From positions 36,843,001-36,907,000 of the forward strand of contig BSWB01000003.1 of NCBI GenBank assembly GCA_033239125.1: DNA of 64,000 bases, written 5' to 3'. Below, piece after piece: positions 33,539 to 45,360 of this stretch (positions within the stretch are counted from its first letter, which is position 1; the number at the start of each line of letters is the position of its first letter). Source of the DNA: Fagopyrum homotropicum (lineage: Eukaryota > Streptophyta > Magnoliopsida > Caryophyllales > Polygonaceae). Under the pieces are notes generated by a model. That model made no database searches. It saw only the letters and a list, made by a program, of their open reading frames with translations, and was not told where the DNA came from. A program made the position numbers and the translations under genes.

Positions 33539-33675
33539 CACCTCGGTCGAGATGGTCTCGACTGGACCGAGGTGGTACGGACAGAGGTGGTTCTGCAGAA
33601 ACCCTAGTCGCCTCGGTTGCTCAAGAATCAACTCGGTCGAGGTGGCCTCGACTGGACCGAGGTGTCTCAGTCAAA
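33539..33675 (-). repeat. Athila A double motif module upstream of ORF1
   Basis: Two units of CTCGGTCGAGRTGG - N - CTCGACTGGACCGAGGTG, at 33542-33575 and 33630-33665, plus a CGCCTCGGTTG site between them. The interval from 33171 to 33889 otherwise shows no coding sequence. Confidence 0.8.
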
Positions 33676-35668
33676 CTTCGTCTTCTCGAATTCTCGAACT
33701 TCTGAACTTCTAGTTATGCTCCTTCCTTAGACGTCTCCTGTTATCTGTCTAGGACGCCAAAAACAAACAAAACAAAGCAAAAGCAAACTATCTAAGCTAG
33801 ACTAGAAAACGGGAAAAAGAAAGCAATACCTTGGGTTGCCTCCCAAGAAGCGCTTGGTTTAAGGTCGCTAGCTGGACCATGATGCCTCATCAAATGTAAT
33901 GGGAGGTGCCCTCACCCCATACTTCACCTCCATCGCGGGGTGAAGTAAGTAAATCCATCAAATGCTCCAACAAGTGTAAGTGCTCATCGGGGAATGAATC
34001 GTCTATGGGTGGGTCATCCGTCTCGCGGGAAGATTCCGGTAGCCGGCTGAGGTGATCCGCAACGGAGTTCTCAAATCCCTTCTTATCGCGGATCTCTAGG
34101 TCAAACTCTTGAAGCAAGAGAATCCATCGAATAAGGCGTGGCTTGGCATCTTTCTTAGCCAACAAGTAACGAATGGCTGCATGGTCGGTGTAAACAATGA
34201 CTTTCGCCCCAACTAAGTAGGAACGAAACTTCTCGAAAGCGTATACAACCGCCAACAACTCCTTCTCAGTGGTAGCGTAGTTGCGCTGGGCTACATCTAG
34301 CGTCTTGCTAGCATAGTAAATGGCGGTGGTCCGGCCATCCTTCTTCTGTCCAAGCACCGCTCCTACGGCTACGTCACTAGCGTCACACATGACCTCAAAG
34401 GGCAAGGTCCAATCAGGAGGTTGGATAATGGGAGCGGAGATCAACGCTTCCTTAATCCTGTAAAAAGCATCAAGACACTCCTACGAAAACTCAAAAACAA
34501 CATCTTTATTCAAGAGGTTAGTTAGAGGTTTAGATATCTTAGAGAAGTCCTTGATGAATCTCCTGTAGAAACCCGCATGCCCGAGAAAACTCCTCACACC
34601 TTTAACAGAACAAGGAGGAGGGAGTTTCTCAATAGTCTCGATCTTAGCTCGATCGACCTCAATACCTCGATTAGAAACGAGGTGTCCTAGTACAATGCCT
34701 TCATTAACCATAAAATGACACTTCTCCCAATTCAAGACGAGATTAGTGTCTTCACATCTTTTAAGCACTAGCGAAAGGTTAGATAGGCAATCATCAAAAG
34801 AGGATCCGTATACGGAAAAATCATCCATAAATACCTCCATGATATTCTCTACGTACTCGGAAAAGATAGCCATCATGCATCGCTGGAAGGTAGCGGGTGC
34901 ATTGCACAATCCAAATGGCATCCTCCGATAGGCAAATGTCCCCCATGGACAAGTGAAAGTGGTCTTCTCCTGATCATCCGGATGGATAGGAATCTGGAAG
35001 AATCCACTATAGCCGTCCAAGTAGCAGAAGTGTGAATGCTGGGCTAACCGCTCGAGCATCTGATCGATGAAGGGAAGTGGAAAATGGTCCTTCCGTGTGG
35101 CCGTGTTCAGCTTCCTGTAATCGATGCAAACCCTCCAGCCCGTAACGGTCCTGGTTGGGATCAACTCGTTGTTCTTGTTCGTCACAACTGTCATCCCTCC
35201 TTTCTTCGGAACGACATGCACCGGGCTAACCCACTTGTTGTCCGAGATAGGATAAATAATATCTGCATCCAACAACTTAAGAACTTCCTTCTTCACAACC
35301 TCTTTCATGATCGGATTTAACCGTCTTTGAGGTTCCCGTGAAGTCTTATGATTATCCTCCATTAGAATTCTATGCATGCAGAAAGAAGGCTTAATGCCAA
35401 TAAGATCATCCGTGGTATAACCTATAACCTTTCGATACTTTCTCAGGACATGCATTAACTTAGACAATTCAGATTCGGAAAGGGAAGCACTAACAATAAC
35501 GGGATAAGTGGAATCCGGCCCAAGAAAGACATACCTCAAGTGACTAGGGAGTTGTTTAAGCTCCACTACTGGGGGTGTCTTCTGAGGGGGATCCTTGCTT
35601 CCTCCTTCCAGTGGAGTGGATTCAGAAACTGGACTTTCGGAAGTCTCAGTTGAAGTCGTCTCGCCATC

Positions 35669-35760
35669 GACCTCGGTCGAGGCGCAGAGGCGTTGACCGA
35701 GATGTTCTTCAGTCGCCTCGCTCAGTCCAGGAAGTGCCTCGGTCGAGGTACTGCAACTGG
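35669..35760 (-). repeat. CCTCGGTCGAGG motifs inside the Athila A coding region (PR-RT spacer)
   Basis: CCTCGGTCGAGGC, GTTGACCGAGATG and CCTCGGTCGAGGTA lie within the frame, where they encode Thr/Ser/Glu-rich STSTEA- and ASTEV-type peptides. Confidence 0.75.
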
Positions 35761-36702
35761 AACCGAAATTGGAGATCTTCGTCTCCTGAAGTAGTGTCTC
35801 AGTTTTAGCTTCTGGATCTTCTTCCAGTGCCTTCAAGCTCCGTATATCTGCATCACAAGAAGCATCTATACCTTCCTCTATTAAACTAAAACTTATAACT
35901 CTTTCGAGTGGATCGTTAATAAGGATAGAGCTCACCAATTCTCTTGATTCTTCCTCATCGTAGATGTTGAAGATATCATCAGTTAGCTGCTCTCCTTTCA
36001 TGGCTGCAAGTAGTGCGAACTCCACCTCATCGCCACCAATGTTGAATTTCAACTTGGCGTTCTTGCAATCCACATTGCAACCCGAAGTTGCTAGAAATGG
36101 CCTCCCGAGAATAATAGGAACAGGATAATCCGCGAGAATGTCAAGTACAACAAAATCTATAGGAAGATAGAAGTTACCTAACTTGACCGGAACGTCCTCC
36201 AAGATGCCCACGGGATGGGTGATGGAGCGATCCGCCATATAAAGTCGAATCTTGACCGGCTTGGGCTTTCCAAGTCCGATCTTTATGCATAGCTCCAGCG
36301 GGATGATGCTCACGCTGGCTCCTAGATCACAAAGGGCTTCACAAGTGACATCCCCAACTTGAATGGGAATGCTAAATGAGCCGGGATCTCGCGACTTAGG
36401 TGGCATCTTCTCCTTCATGATCTTAATAAGCTCCGAAGATTTAGATGTCATCCTAACTTCACCAAAGTCTTCCAATTTCCTTTTCCTTGATAGGATCTCC
36501 TTTAAAAACTTCCCATAAGCGGGCATACCTAGAATAGCATCAAGGAAAGGGATGTTAATATGCAGCTTATTCATCAAGTCAAGGAACTTACCAAAGTGCT
36601 TGTCTAGATGTGCTCTGGCCCTTGACTGGGAGAATGGAAGTGGTGGTTTGTATGCAGGAGGTGGAACATAGACTTCAGTTTTCCCCTCCGCTTTCTGTTG
36701 CT

Positions 36703-36776
36703 CCGCCTCGGTTGGCATCTCGGTCGAGGTGTTCTTCGACTGGATCTGGACCGAGGTGGTCTGCGTCGAACGAGGT
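36703..36776 (-). repeat. CTCGGTCGAGGTG motifs inside the Athila A coding region (before PR)
   Basis: CGCCTCGGTTGG, TCTCGGTCGAGGTG and GGACCGAGGTGG lie within the gag-PR spacer and encode NTSTEMPTEAE-type sequence. Confidence 0.75.
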
Positions 36777-37355
36777 ACTGGATCTGCAGTTTTAAGTCCA
36801 CTCCTCGTCGTTATGGCCATGCACTGGCCCTTAGGGTTGCTTTCCGTCTTTGCTGGAAGCTTCCCTGGATCTCTTGGCGCTTCATTCGCCCTACTTGCAA
36901 GTTGTTGTTCGAAGGACTTTTGGGCCCTCGAAAATGAAGTCATAGAATTCTCCATAGCGCTAAGCTTGATCAAGATAGCCTCCAGAACTACGTCTTTCTT
37001 TTCCGGCTGAGACGAACTCGATCCTTGCCCCTGGCTCTTTAATGGAGTAGAAGAAGAAGAAGAAGGGGAAGAGAGGAAAGGGTTAGAGGAATTATTAGAG
37101 TTGGAGTTAGAATAATTGTTACCAGGATTCTGGTTGCTTTGATTGTTCGTCCTCCAATTGTTGCTATTGGATCCTCTATTGTTGTTGTTGTTGTTGTAGT
37201 TGTTGTTCCGGGAACCGTTGTTGTTGTTACGGTATCCATTGTTGTTGTTCCTTTGTCCTTGCTCTTCCTTCTTGGTTTGAGCAACCAAGAGTTCCTTCAA
37301 TTGCTTCACGTCATTCTTCAAAGACGTGAGTTGATTGTTGTTGGATTGAGTCTCT

Positions 37356-37392
37356 TAAAATGGCACGTTTTGATGCAAAACGTGCCATTTTA
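37356..37392. repeat. 17-bp perfect inverted repeat at the LTR/gag deletion junction
   Basis: TAAAATGGCACGTTTTG (37356-37372), loop ATG, CAAAACGTGCCATTTTA (37376-37392). The right arm is normal LTR sequence (compare 29986-30002); the left arm is an inverted copy lying between LTR and gag. Confidence 0.9.
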
Positions 37393-37546
37393 CCTACAAT
37401 TACAACAAAACTAGGTGTAGACCTCGATTCCCGCAAAGGTAGATGAAATGGTAGTAAAATCACATAATATACATGCTAACATGCAGATTATTGAAGATAA
37501 AACGTCCAAACAAACCCCAAAATATAGACTATAATTCATGCTATCA
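37371..37546 (-). repeat. Athila A 5' LTR, truncated to 176 bp
   Basis: Nearly identical to 29982-30159, including caaaacgtgccattttacct and ataatatacatgctaacatg. The rest of the LTR, the PBS and the gag N-terminus are deleted. Confidence 0.9.
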
Positions 37547-38020
37547 CATGGTGTTTGCTATTTGCATACATTATATAATATATACACAAGTTGGATAAAA
37601 CATCACAAGTAGGCTCAATAATCCTTTCGGTCCCAATAAATCCTACTCTAGCATGATAGGCATCTAAACATTGCATAATTATCCTCATATTATCTTTTAA
37701 TTCTCATTTTGAATGATTAACCTAGACATCATTCATTCATGCATGGAAGAATACAATGCTTTAAAAAGATAGATTTAAGCTAGTGAAAGTCTAAACCACC
37801 AATATTAAGATAAAATCAGCATGAATGAATGATAAAATTTAGATTCGTTCCCTCCTATATGCTACTAATCATGCTTAGGTACCCTTCATATCATAAATAA
37901 CACCAAATCAATACTAATCTAGCATGATTTGATATTTTTACCTCAAAAACCTAGCAAGAGAACTACTCACTCATCGTAAATGTGGATAACATAACTTATG
38001 TAAGAGCATATACTCCACCA
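37547..38020 (-). mobile_element. CRM/Reina-like element, 3' region right of Athila A
   Basis: It continues 27837-28404 across Athila A. The inverted equivalent is at 4478-5039. No open frame. Confidence 0.5.
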
Positions 38021-39732
38021 CATGGTAAGAGAAGAAAGATATAAGCAAGGAGAAGGACAAACATGTACCTATAGACTACAACATCTAGGTGAGGAAGAAA
38101 AGACATGACCAAGAAGAAGAAGAAAGCAAGTTGGTTGAGATAAGCGTTGTCACCAACTTTACGCTTCACATGAAATGATTCATCTCCTCTTGGGGACAAC
38201 TTAAACTTTCTTTTCTCCGGAAATCACTCTTTTCTTAGGTGCAAGCAAGCTAGATCTCCTGGCTTGAATAGCATTTCCTTGCGATTCCGATTTGCTTTAC
38301 ATGCCACGGCTTTCCCATTGTTTTCCAGCCTTATGCGTGTCTTCTCATGTAATTTCTTAATGAACTCAACTTGTTTTCCTGCAATGAAATCTACTCGCTC
38401 CTCAATAGGAAACGGTATAAGATCAAAAGGAGTCAAAGGATTCAACCCATATACACACTCAAAAGGCGTTAGGTTAGTGGATGAATGCAAGGTTTGATTA
38501 TAAGCAAATTCTACATGTGGTAAAACATCCTCCCAAGCATTCAAATATCTTTCAAAACAGCTCTCAAAATATTTCTTAAAGTCATATTAGTGACTTCCGT
38601 TTGCCCATCCGTTTGATGATGAATAGAGGTTGAAAATAACAACCTTGTACCTAGTTTTACCCAAAGAGTCTTTTAAAAGAAACTAAGCAGTTTAACATCC
38701 CCATCACTCACAATAGTCCGTGGTACTCCATGCAACCTAACAACTTCTCTAAAGAACAAGTTAGCCACATTATAAGCATCATCAGTTTTATGGCAAGCAA
38801 TAACGTGAGCCATTTTAGAAAAACGGTCAACAACAACAAAAATGGAATCTCTCCCCTTCTTAGTCCTAGGTAATCCTACAACAAAGTCCATACTAATATC
38901 AAGCCACGGTGAAGTAGGTGTAGGTAAATGAGTACACAAACCATGTGTTGTAATATAGACTTAGATTTCAAACACACAATGCATCTCTTAAGCATGTTTT
39001 CAACATCTTTAAGCATATGAGGCTAAAGGAAATGCGAATGCAACATGTGATAAGTCTTATCTCTACCAAAGTGTTCCATTAAACCTCTCATGAGCATCTT
39101 CAACTAGTAATAGTCTTAGAGAACATCTAGGAATACAAACTTTATTCTCATGGAACATAAAGCCTTAAAAAATATAGTACTTTTCTTGCAACACTGACAA
39201 ATCTCGACCGAGATTTTTGGAATATGGCCGAGATTTACACTGCGTGTAGATATCTCCGAAATCTATATCATCCACATATAGATCCTTAATATGATGAAAA
39301 CCTAAGACCTTAGAATCCATAGTGGTGATCAAATAATATCTCCTAGAAAGGGCATCAACAACAACATTATCCTTTCCCTTCTTATACTTAATGATATATG
39401 GAAAGTTTCTATAAACTCCATCCATATACTATGTCTCCTATCCAACTTATCTTGACTCCTAAAATATTTTAGAGACTCATGATCAGTTCTAAGGATAATT
39501 TCATTAGGCCAAAAATAATTTTTCCATGTCTTGAAAACTCGAAATAACGCATATAATTCTTTATCATAGCTCGAGTAGTTCAAGCATGGTCCTTTCAATT
39601 TTTCACTAAAATAGGCGAGAGGCTTACCTTCCTGCATGAGTACTCCTCCAATATCAATTCCTCGATGCGTCACACTCAACCTTAAATGGTTTAGTGAAAT
39701 TTGGAAGTGCTAGAAGTGGTGCATGGGATATT
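38021..39732 (-). pseudogene. CRM/Reina-like chromovirus RNase H and integrase (degraded)
   Basis: On the minus strand: RNase H (GIDIGGVLMQEGKPLAYFSE, YDKELYALFRVFKTW, LRTDHESLKYF) at 39679-39340, VVDALSRRY at about 39350, integrase core (PWLDISMDFVVGLPRTKKGR, FVVVDRFSKMAH, HGVPRTIVSDGD) at 38939-38673, and integrase C-terminus (HVEFAYNQTLHSSTNLTPFE, FKPGDLACLHLRKE, then SPRGDESFHV) at 38544-38110. The wording is that of CRM/Reina-type chromoviruses. Frameshifts and gaps inactivate it. RT, protease and gag are missing because the element is cut at 39732 by the Tekay-like LTR. It is the outermost visible layer of the nest. Confidence 0.8.
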
Positions 39733-40997
39733 TGTAACACCCAAAAATTTTATTTCCAGTTTTATTCAAGTCAACCGGAGGTTGACCGGTTCGATCTTAT
39801 TTTTCAAGTTTAAAGTCAAGAACTCTTCTACCGGGCCTGTCATGACAGGCCAGCAGGGCCAGTCATGAGCAGGCCATCCGGGCCCATTAAGAGGTTGTTG
39901 GAAGCACTCTAAGTAAGCAACCTTCCCATCTTGCATTATTCTTTTCCTCCTCACGTCCTCTACCTCACGCCGCTTTTTCTTCTCCTCCTCCTCCTCCTTC
40001 TCCCTTGACACCGCCTCGCACGTAGAAGCCCGGAGGTTGTTGACGACGCCGATTCATGCCCCAACCGCCACATAAGGTAGTCGGCGACTCTCCTGCATGC
40101 ACTCAAAAGCCATGACGGGTGTTAACGCGTTGCCACACCCACTAGCGTTGGTGACCTCATGCTTTGCTCCATTCGGTTGGACCCTCAGCGGAGCAACCAG
40201 GCTCGTCCGACCTCACCAACACCGGACTGGACTCCCTCCTATTCGGACTCACGAACAACAACACAACGGAAGGAGTCTTTGATGTCTTTTTGCAACAAAT
40301 ACCGCGGATGCGCCAAAATGAAGCCACGGGCGTGACTAGGAGTCCCGAGTCGCAGGGGCGGCCCATGGAGCCGCGGGTGTGGCCTCTTGTGCTTTGGTCG
40401 CGCTGGCGAGAATTCCTCCGCGGTCGTGCCTCCTTTGTTCCTCAGTAGCGGTATCCCTCTAGTGAGTTCCCTTGTTTGATATGTCGTTCCCTTTCGGTTA
40501 TCGTTATCGGTTCTAGAGTAGTATCATGCTAGGTTGGATCTAGCATAACTTTGTGTGAATGCCAACTAGTGGTTGTGAGTTCTTTAATGGTTGAACACCT
40601 TAGGAAGTTGTGGAAGCTTTTGAGAACCTAGAGTGGAGTTATATATCCTCTCGAACTCTGTTTGTAACTCACTAGAGTCTAGAGAAAAAGAGAAAAGAAG
40701 TACGTGAACGAGACATCCAGCAAGAAGATGTTGATCTTGTGTTAATCTTGAGACTAGGATTTTGGGACATCCTAGCATAGCGTTATACAACAACAAGTGG
40801 ACCTTTGAGACCATAAGTAGTGATCTTTTAGCACGTTAAGATATAATCTTGTAGAGATCATTGAGACTATAAGTCTTAGACTTCTAGCACTGAGGATAGT
40901 AGTTGACTTGGGTGCCTTGTTTGATCAGGCATAGAGTACATTCTTGCAGGAAGTTGAGCGTGGTTATGAGATGGGATTATCTTGAGACTGGTAAGTC

Positions 40998-41446
40998 TAG
41001 GGCTGTGCAAAATCGAACCGGACCGGAATTTACGGTCCGGTCTACGGTCCAGGTTTTTTTGAAAATCCGGGTTACAGTCCGGTCCGGTTTTTGGACCGTA
41101 TAAAACCGTAATCCGGGTTGGACCGTAAACTATAAATTTCCGGTTCGGTCCAATTGGTCCGATCCGGTCCAGTTGGTCTGATCCGGTCCAGTTGGTCCGA
41201 TCCGGTCCAGTTGGTCCGATCCGGTCCATTCCGGTCCGGTTTTGGACCGGAAAACCTCACCAAAATTGCACAATTTAGGTACAAACCGGTCTGATCCGGT
41301 CCGGTCCACAATATTCAAAATTGCACAATTTATGTACAAACCGGACCAACCCGGAACCGGACCGGACCATTACGGTCCGGTCTACGGTCCAAGGTTTTCT
41401 CAATTTACGGTCCACCGGTCCGAACCGGACCGTATGCACAACCCTA
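40998..41446. mobile_element. hAT-type MITE, TSD GGTAAGTC
   Basis: Starts TAGGGCTGTGCA and ends TGCACAACCCTA, 12-bp inverted termini with one mismatch, flanked by perfect 8-bp GGTAAGTC copies at 40990-40997 and 41447-41454. The interior is filled with GGTCCGGT-type words and their complements (near-palindromic subterminal repeats). It is non-coding. Confidence 0.93.
41147..41222. repeat. Four tandem 19-bp units in the hAT MITE
   Basis: Units ggtccarttggtcygatcc at 41147, 41166, 41185 and 41204. Open frames reading GPDQLDRIGPTGPDRTNW are repeat artefacts. Confidence 0.92.
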
Positions 41447-42176
41447 GGTAAGTCCCTTGGACTTACTTAGCTGCCTTCTATGTTTTAGCATAGCTATGAT
41501 AGTGGTATTTTTTTTATTGACATAACGAAAAACCGGACTAGGACGACCTTATACAGTAATTGGCCCATGTGTATTATAACCGGGCGGTGACCATTTGTCT
41601 AGTTCTACAGGAGACTGAGAGGTACTCTTGCGACCAGGCCCACATATAACGGATAGATGCATATGATCTATTCCTGTCGGTAACGTGGACATGGGCGAGC
41701 TTTGGGAGATTCTCGTGTCACAAAAGAAGTTGAACTAGTAATGAGAATAACTAAATGAAAGAGAATAATCGGATGTTGTGCGAGCATGCTATGTGTTTTA
41801 TCTTACCGTATGTGTGTATGTGCTATTATGGTTATTCTGATAATGCTAGCTAACGGTTTATCCGCCGATGTAGATGTCTTGCAGGTTAAGAGTGGTAGAG
41901 AGATCCGGAGTGGATGGTCAGCCGGGTCCACACACTCATATAGATAGAAAGGGAGAGTCTTTCCGTTTCCGCATGCATCTTTTGTTGTTGTTATGTTTGT
42001 AAGGATGACTCATGTATACATTCATCTTTTCAACCTTATTTGATTTCACTTTGTTTTACTACGTTTGTACCTTGTTGTAAGATCCAGTAATGTTGTTGTC
42101 AAAACTAAGGTCGGGACCCATTGTGAGGTCCTAACCAGTAGCTCCCCGAGTTATGAGAATTTGGGGTGTTACAATA

Positions 42177-42189
42177 TGGTATCAGAGCT
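42177..42189 (+). other. Primer-binding site (initiator Met-tRNA) of the Tekay-like element
   Basis: TGGTATCAGAGCT lies three bases after the LTR end; it is the standard complement of plant initiator Met-tRNA. Confidence 0.9.
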
Positions 42190-44860
42190 CTAGATAAGCA
42201 ACAATAACACTTGGAATCTTCTGAAAGACCGAATGTAGAAAATAACCAGAACCCGAAAGGGGTTAAGAATTTCAAAATGAATTTCTACTTTTAAACATGA
42301 GCATAGTCGGGTTGTTGGGTTAGTAGTACGTCGGACCACCATCGCTTTACGTGGATCTCTACAACTTAGTATTATTGGTATGAGATTATCTAGCTTATAG
42401 TTGTATTCTGATGTTTATTATATGTTTATATATTTATGACATTTTATGACATAAAGGATATTTTGATCCTTTAGTTGAGATATCATGCTGCAATTATCGC
42501 CTCGTGATAAAACTATAGTGGTCTTTGGAAAGTTTTTCAATGAAAGTTAGTGGACTCAGACCTCGAGTAGATTCTGAGAATCTGGTGGACATCTTGGGAG
42601 TTTCTACAATCTTTCAAGAGACGGGTAGATGAGAAAGGAAGACTACAAGAAGATTTTGACAGCAAAAGAACAAGCATTTCGGGAGTCAACTCAGATTGAG
42701 ATAATAGAAAGCCGCACAAAGAACCTAGCGTGTGAAGACGATAGATAGAACTCGGAGAACTATGTATGGACTGGTAAACACAAATATTAGAGATAACAAT
42801 GTTGGAACATGATTGAAGCAAGGCGGAGTGCAACCATGCTAATGAAATAAAGGACACTACAATCGAGGTACCCCATAGACAATTATGGGCACGGGAGGCC
42901 AGAAGAGATGGGATGTTAATCAGTTATGAAGATTTTAAGGGACACAAAATGGAAATTTACCTTGAGCTTAAAACGAGAAGTAGATTTTGGAAGCATGGTG
43001 ATGGTTTGACGATTACGAAGGTACAAGAATTTTGGAAGAAATCCTTATGCAAAACCCAAGAGGGTAGAATGAGTAAAGGAATAGGCTAGAAACCTTGTAG
43101 CGGAAACAACGGAAATTTCTGAAGGCAATGTTGCTAAGCAACATTAGCTAAAGAGGAAGTGTAAGTGAGAATAATCTGGGTGAACTCTAGAGTCTACTAT
43201 GACCTCTCATTCATCACGGTACATAAGTAACCCACACCGACATTCCGTGCAAGAGAGACTACCAGTGGAGGTTAATTAAGATCTTAAGAACAACAAAGAC
43301 GTGCTTAAAAGATATCGTTGAAGACTTGAAGGAACTATTTACACCAAATGAAGGTCAGAGTTGGACTCGAGATTTGGAGTTAACTCTCGAAAGAACCGGA
43401 AATGTGGAATACAAAACAAATTGAAGAAGTATAAATGATTAACTGAGTAAGTAGTACCCACAAGGAAATTCAAGTCAGTAGAAGTATGAGAAGAGTGAAA
43501 CTGAGATCTTGAAGGAACTCAACTATAGACCGACCGGCAACATCTGAGAACGTGCAAATGTCGGTTGGGTTTTGACGAGTTATGGGCTGATAGGAAGATG
43601 TTAATGTGATTGCAGATTTTTAGAGTGATTGTAACAACACCTTGGAAGACTTCCTCGGTGATTCAATGTCGAAAGTTGAGAAGTATATTAGTAGAAGCAC
43701 GGATGCTTTATGCAAGTAGTATTGAATGACTTCAAAAGCTAGTAATTATAACAAACCTCCTAGGGAGGAGTGATGACGATCGTACGCGACCTTCCTAAGC
43801 CATTGGATCGACACATGAGTAAGATGACAATTACCAGAAATTTCAAGGTTAATTAGTGCACAGAAAATTCGAAGAGCAACAGTAAGGCGTAGCCTGCAAC
43901 TACTGCCCTACGTAATGAAAGTAAATAAGTGAGGTATGGTAATCTATTCCAAGGAATCAAATAATGGCTTTTTGTGAGCATGAGTTAAATCAACATTCCT
44001 CGTGAGTGTACTAGTATTGTAGCGAGAAAGAAGGACGAGTCGGTGAAGCCGTACATTGACTATCTGGAGATGCGTAAAATGGACAACAAGAAGTACCTTC
44101 TCATTTATATGAATCGCTAGTCTAATAGATTGAGACTCCGGTGCTCTTTGTAATCGACGTAGGGTTGAGATATCACTATTTGAGGGTGAGAGAGCCGGAC
44201 ATACTTGAGACAACATTTTGGACCTAGTATGGCCACTAGCAGTTGTAGTGAGACTATTTGGGCCCTAAGTGCGCCTGGGCAGGTTATGAAATAGATGGCG
44301 GTAATCAACGATTTTCTGGATCGGGATATAGTGGCATTATCTACAATATTCTTGCGTTCTCTCGGAGTCAAGAAGAGAAAACAAGATATGTTATGTCAAT
44401 GCTACAAGTTATATAGGATGAAAGTGATGTTCCATGTATCCAATAGTAAGTTAGGATGCCTGAAGTGGCGTCTTATATTATGTAGTTACAGCTGAAAGGA
44501 CTAAGGTCAATCCAATGAGAACCAAGTTGGTCCAAGCCGTGTCCGCAAAGTCATGAATAACCCAAGAGGTAAGTGATCTCTACTCTGATTTCTTTTGGTA
44601 CAGGCAAAGAGTCTTAAGGACTTTGTAGTGGCTAGTGATGTATCCAAGCGGGGCTTGGGGATATATGTGATGCAACAAGGAAAGGTCTTTGAGTATCTGG
44701 CAAAGAATTCGGTGGATGGATGATTCCCAATGAGGGATCTAGAGTGAGTAGTAGTAGTGCATGCCCTTGAGATAGGACATCGGCTTTATGGAGTATCCTG
44801 CTGGAGTTCCTTGGCTATAAGAGTCTTAAGTGTGTATTCCCTCAATGGGAGTTGAGTAAC
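42190..44860 (+). pseudogene. Tekay/Del-like gag-pol, heavily degraded
   Basis: Gag (about 42200-43900) is too decayed to delimit. RT is readable in pieces: KKDESVKPYIDYLEMRKMD at about 44030, YHYLRVREPDILETTF at about 44180, FLDRDIV at about 44314. RNase H follows: ASDVSKRGLGIYVMQQGKVF (44632-44691), VHALEIGHRLYGV, then a truncated KSLKCVF-like segment before 44860. The frame is broken many times. At 44860 the RNase H is split by Athila B and resumes at 56711. Confidence 0.75.
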
Positions 44861-44924
44861 TGTCCGCTCAAAAGTGTGCGTCACTAAGTCTTAAGTTTAT
44901 AAAAACTGAAATCAAGCAAAGCGA

Positions 44925-44941
44925 ACCCGCAGTGTACGGAT
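44925..44941 (-). other. Conserved LTR stem-loop, Athila B 3' LTR
   Basis: In sense ATCCG-TACACTG-CGGGT, a stem with one T-G wobble. The same in the other LTR at 55191-55207. Confidence 0.65.
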
Positions 44942-45216
44942 CGGTATAGTAAAGCAAGAATTTCAGAGTACCGAACTCAGGGATTTGGGGGATCAAATTC
45001 AGTTTATAAAATCGTCAGGCAAGATAAAAAGCTTTTGTAAAGATAATTGGGAAAACAACAATTCTAAAGATTCAGGTATCCAATTGTAGCAATCGATTCA
45101 AGATGTTCTAAAGGTATAAGGACAGAGTTGGTACTACAAAGGTATAGATCTAAGGTAGGGAATTGTACGGTGAAGTTCCAAAACCCATAAGTATCACCCA
45201 AATGCTCTCTCAATAA

Positions 45217-45360
45217 AGGATGTTGAGTTTCGTTATAAAGAGAATCAAAGGACACGATTAAACTCTCAAATACACATGCCCAAACCCAAGGGAATCAAAG
45301 ATAAGCCAAAAAGGTTAAGGTTGTGACACTCGAAACCAAAGTAGAGGATGTTGAGTCTCA
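45217..45360 (-). repeat. Athila B LTR repeat word (aggatgttgagtctca)
   Basis: Copies at 45217-45231 (aggatgttgagtttc) and 45345-45360. They lie in the zone where Athila A has ACCGGGTAAGTCTCA. Confidence 0.65.

Larger units (their letters stand above)
33890..37354 (-). pseudogene. Athila A gag-protease-RT-RNase H polyprotein (one stop, no integrase)
   Basis: The frame is open from 37354 except for one TAG at 34483-34481. It begins inside gag (coiled NNNQLTSLKNDVKQLKELL, an Asn-rich stretch, Ser-rich linker), then GKFLDLMNKLHINIPFLDAI and the aspartic protease core CDLGASVSIIPL (near 36330) and IILGRPFLATSG. RT follows (RVCIDYRKLNTATRKDHFPL, FAYRRMPFGLCNAPATF, catalytic FMDD near 34830). After the TAG comes RNase H (DASDVAVGAVLGQK, YATTEKELLAVVYAFEKF, VYTDHAAIRYLL, DHLSRL). 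The frame ends at 33890 with no integrase: the sequence passes into a noncoding segment that in Athila B lies downstream of integrase. This indicates an internal deletion. PR, RT and RH catalytic motifs are intact. Confidence 0.85.
28405..37546 (-). mobile_element. Athila A: Ty3/gypsy element, TSD CATGG
   Basis: A minus-oriented LTR retrotransposon with perfect 5-bp duplications CATGG at 28400-28404 and 37547-37551. The order on the minus strand is: truncated 5' LTR (37371-37546), gag end, protease, RT and RNase H (33890-37354), ORF1 (31648-33084), a conserved 3' block, PPT and full 3' LTR (28405-30159). It lacks the PBS, gag N-terminus and integrase. It still has the longest open frames in the window, so it is comparatively young, and its frames may have been kept for use in trans. 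Confidence 0.9.
39733..42173 (+). mobile_element. 5' LTR of a Tekay/Del-like chromovirus
   Basis: 2441 bp from TGTAACACCC to GGGGTGTTACA, perfect terminal inverted sequences, followed by a Met-tRNA PBS. It includes a 449-bp hAT MITE, so the original LTR was about 1.98 kb. The 3' LTR is not in the window. Confidence 0.9.

Noticed and set aside
40876..41339. GPDRTNWTGSDQLDRIG repeat 'protein'
   Set aside because: It is a translation of the 19-bp tandem repeats inside the hAT MITE.
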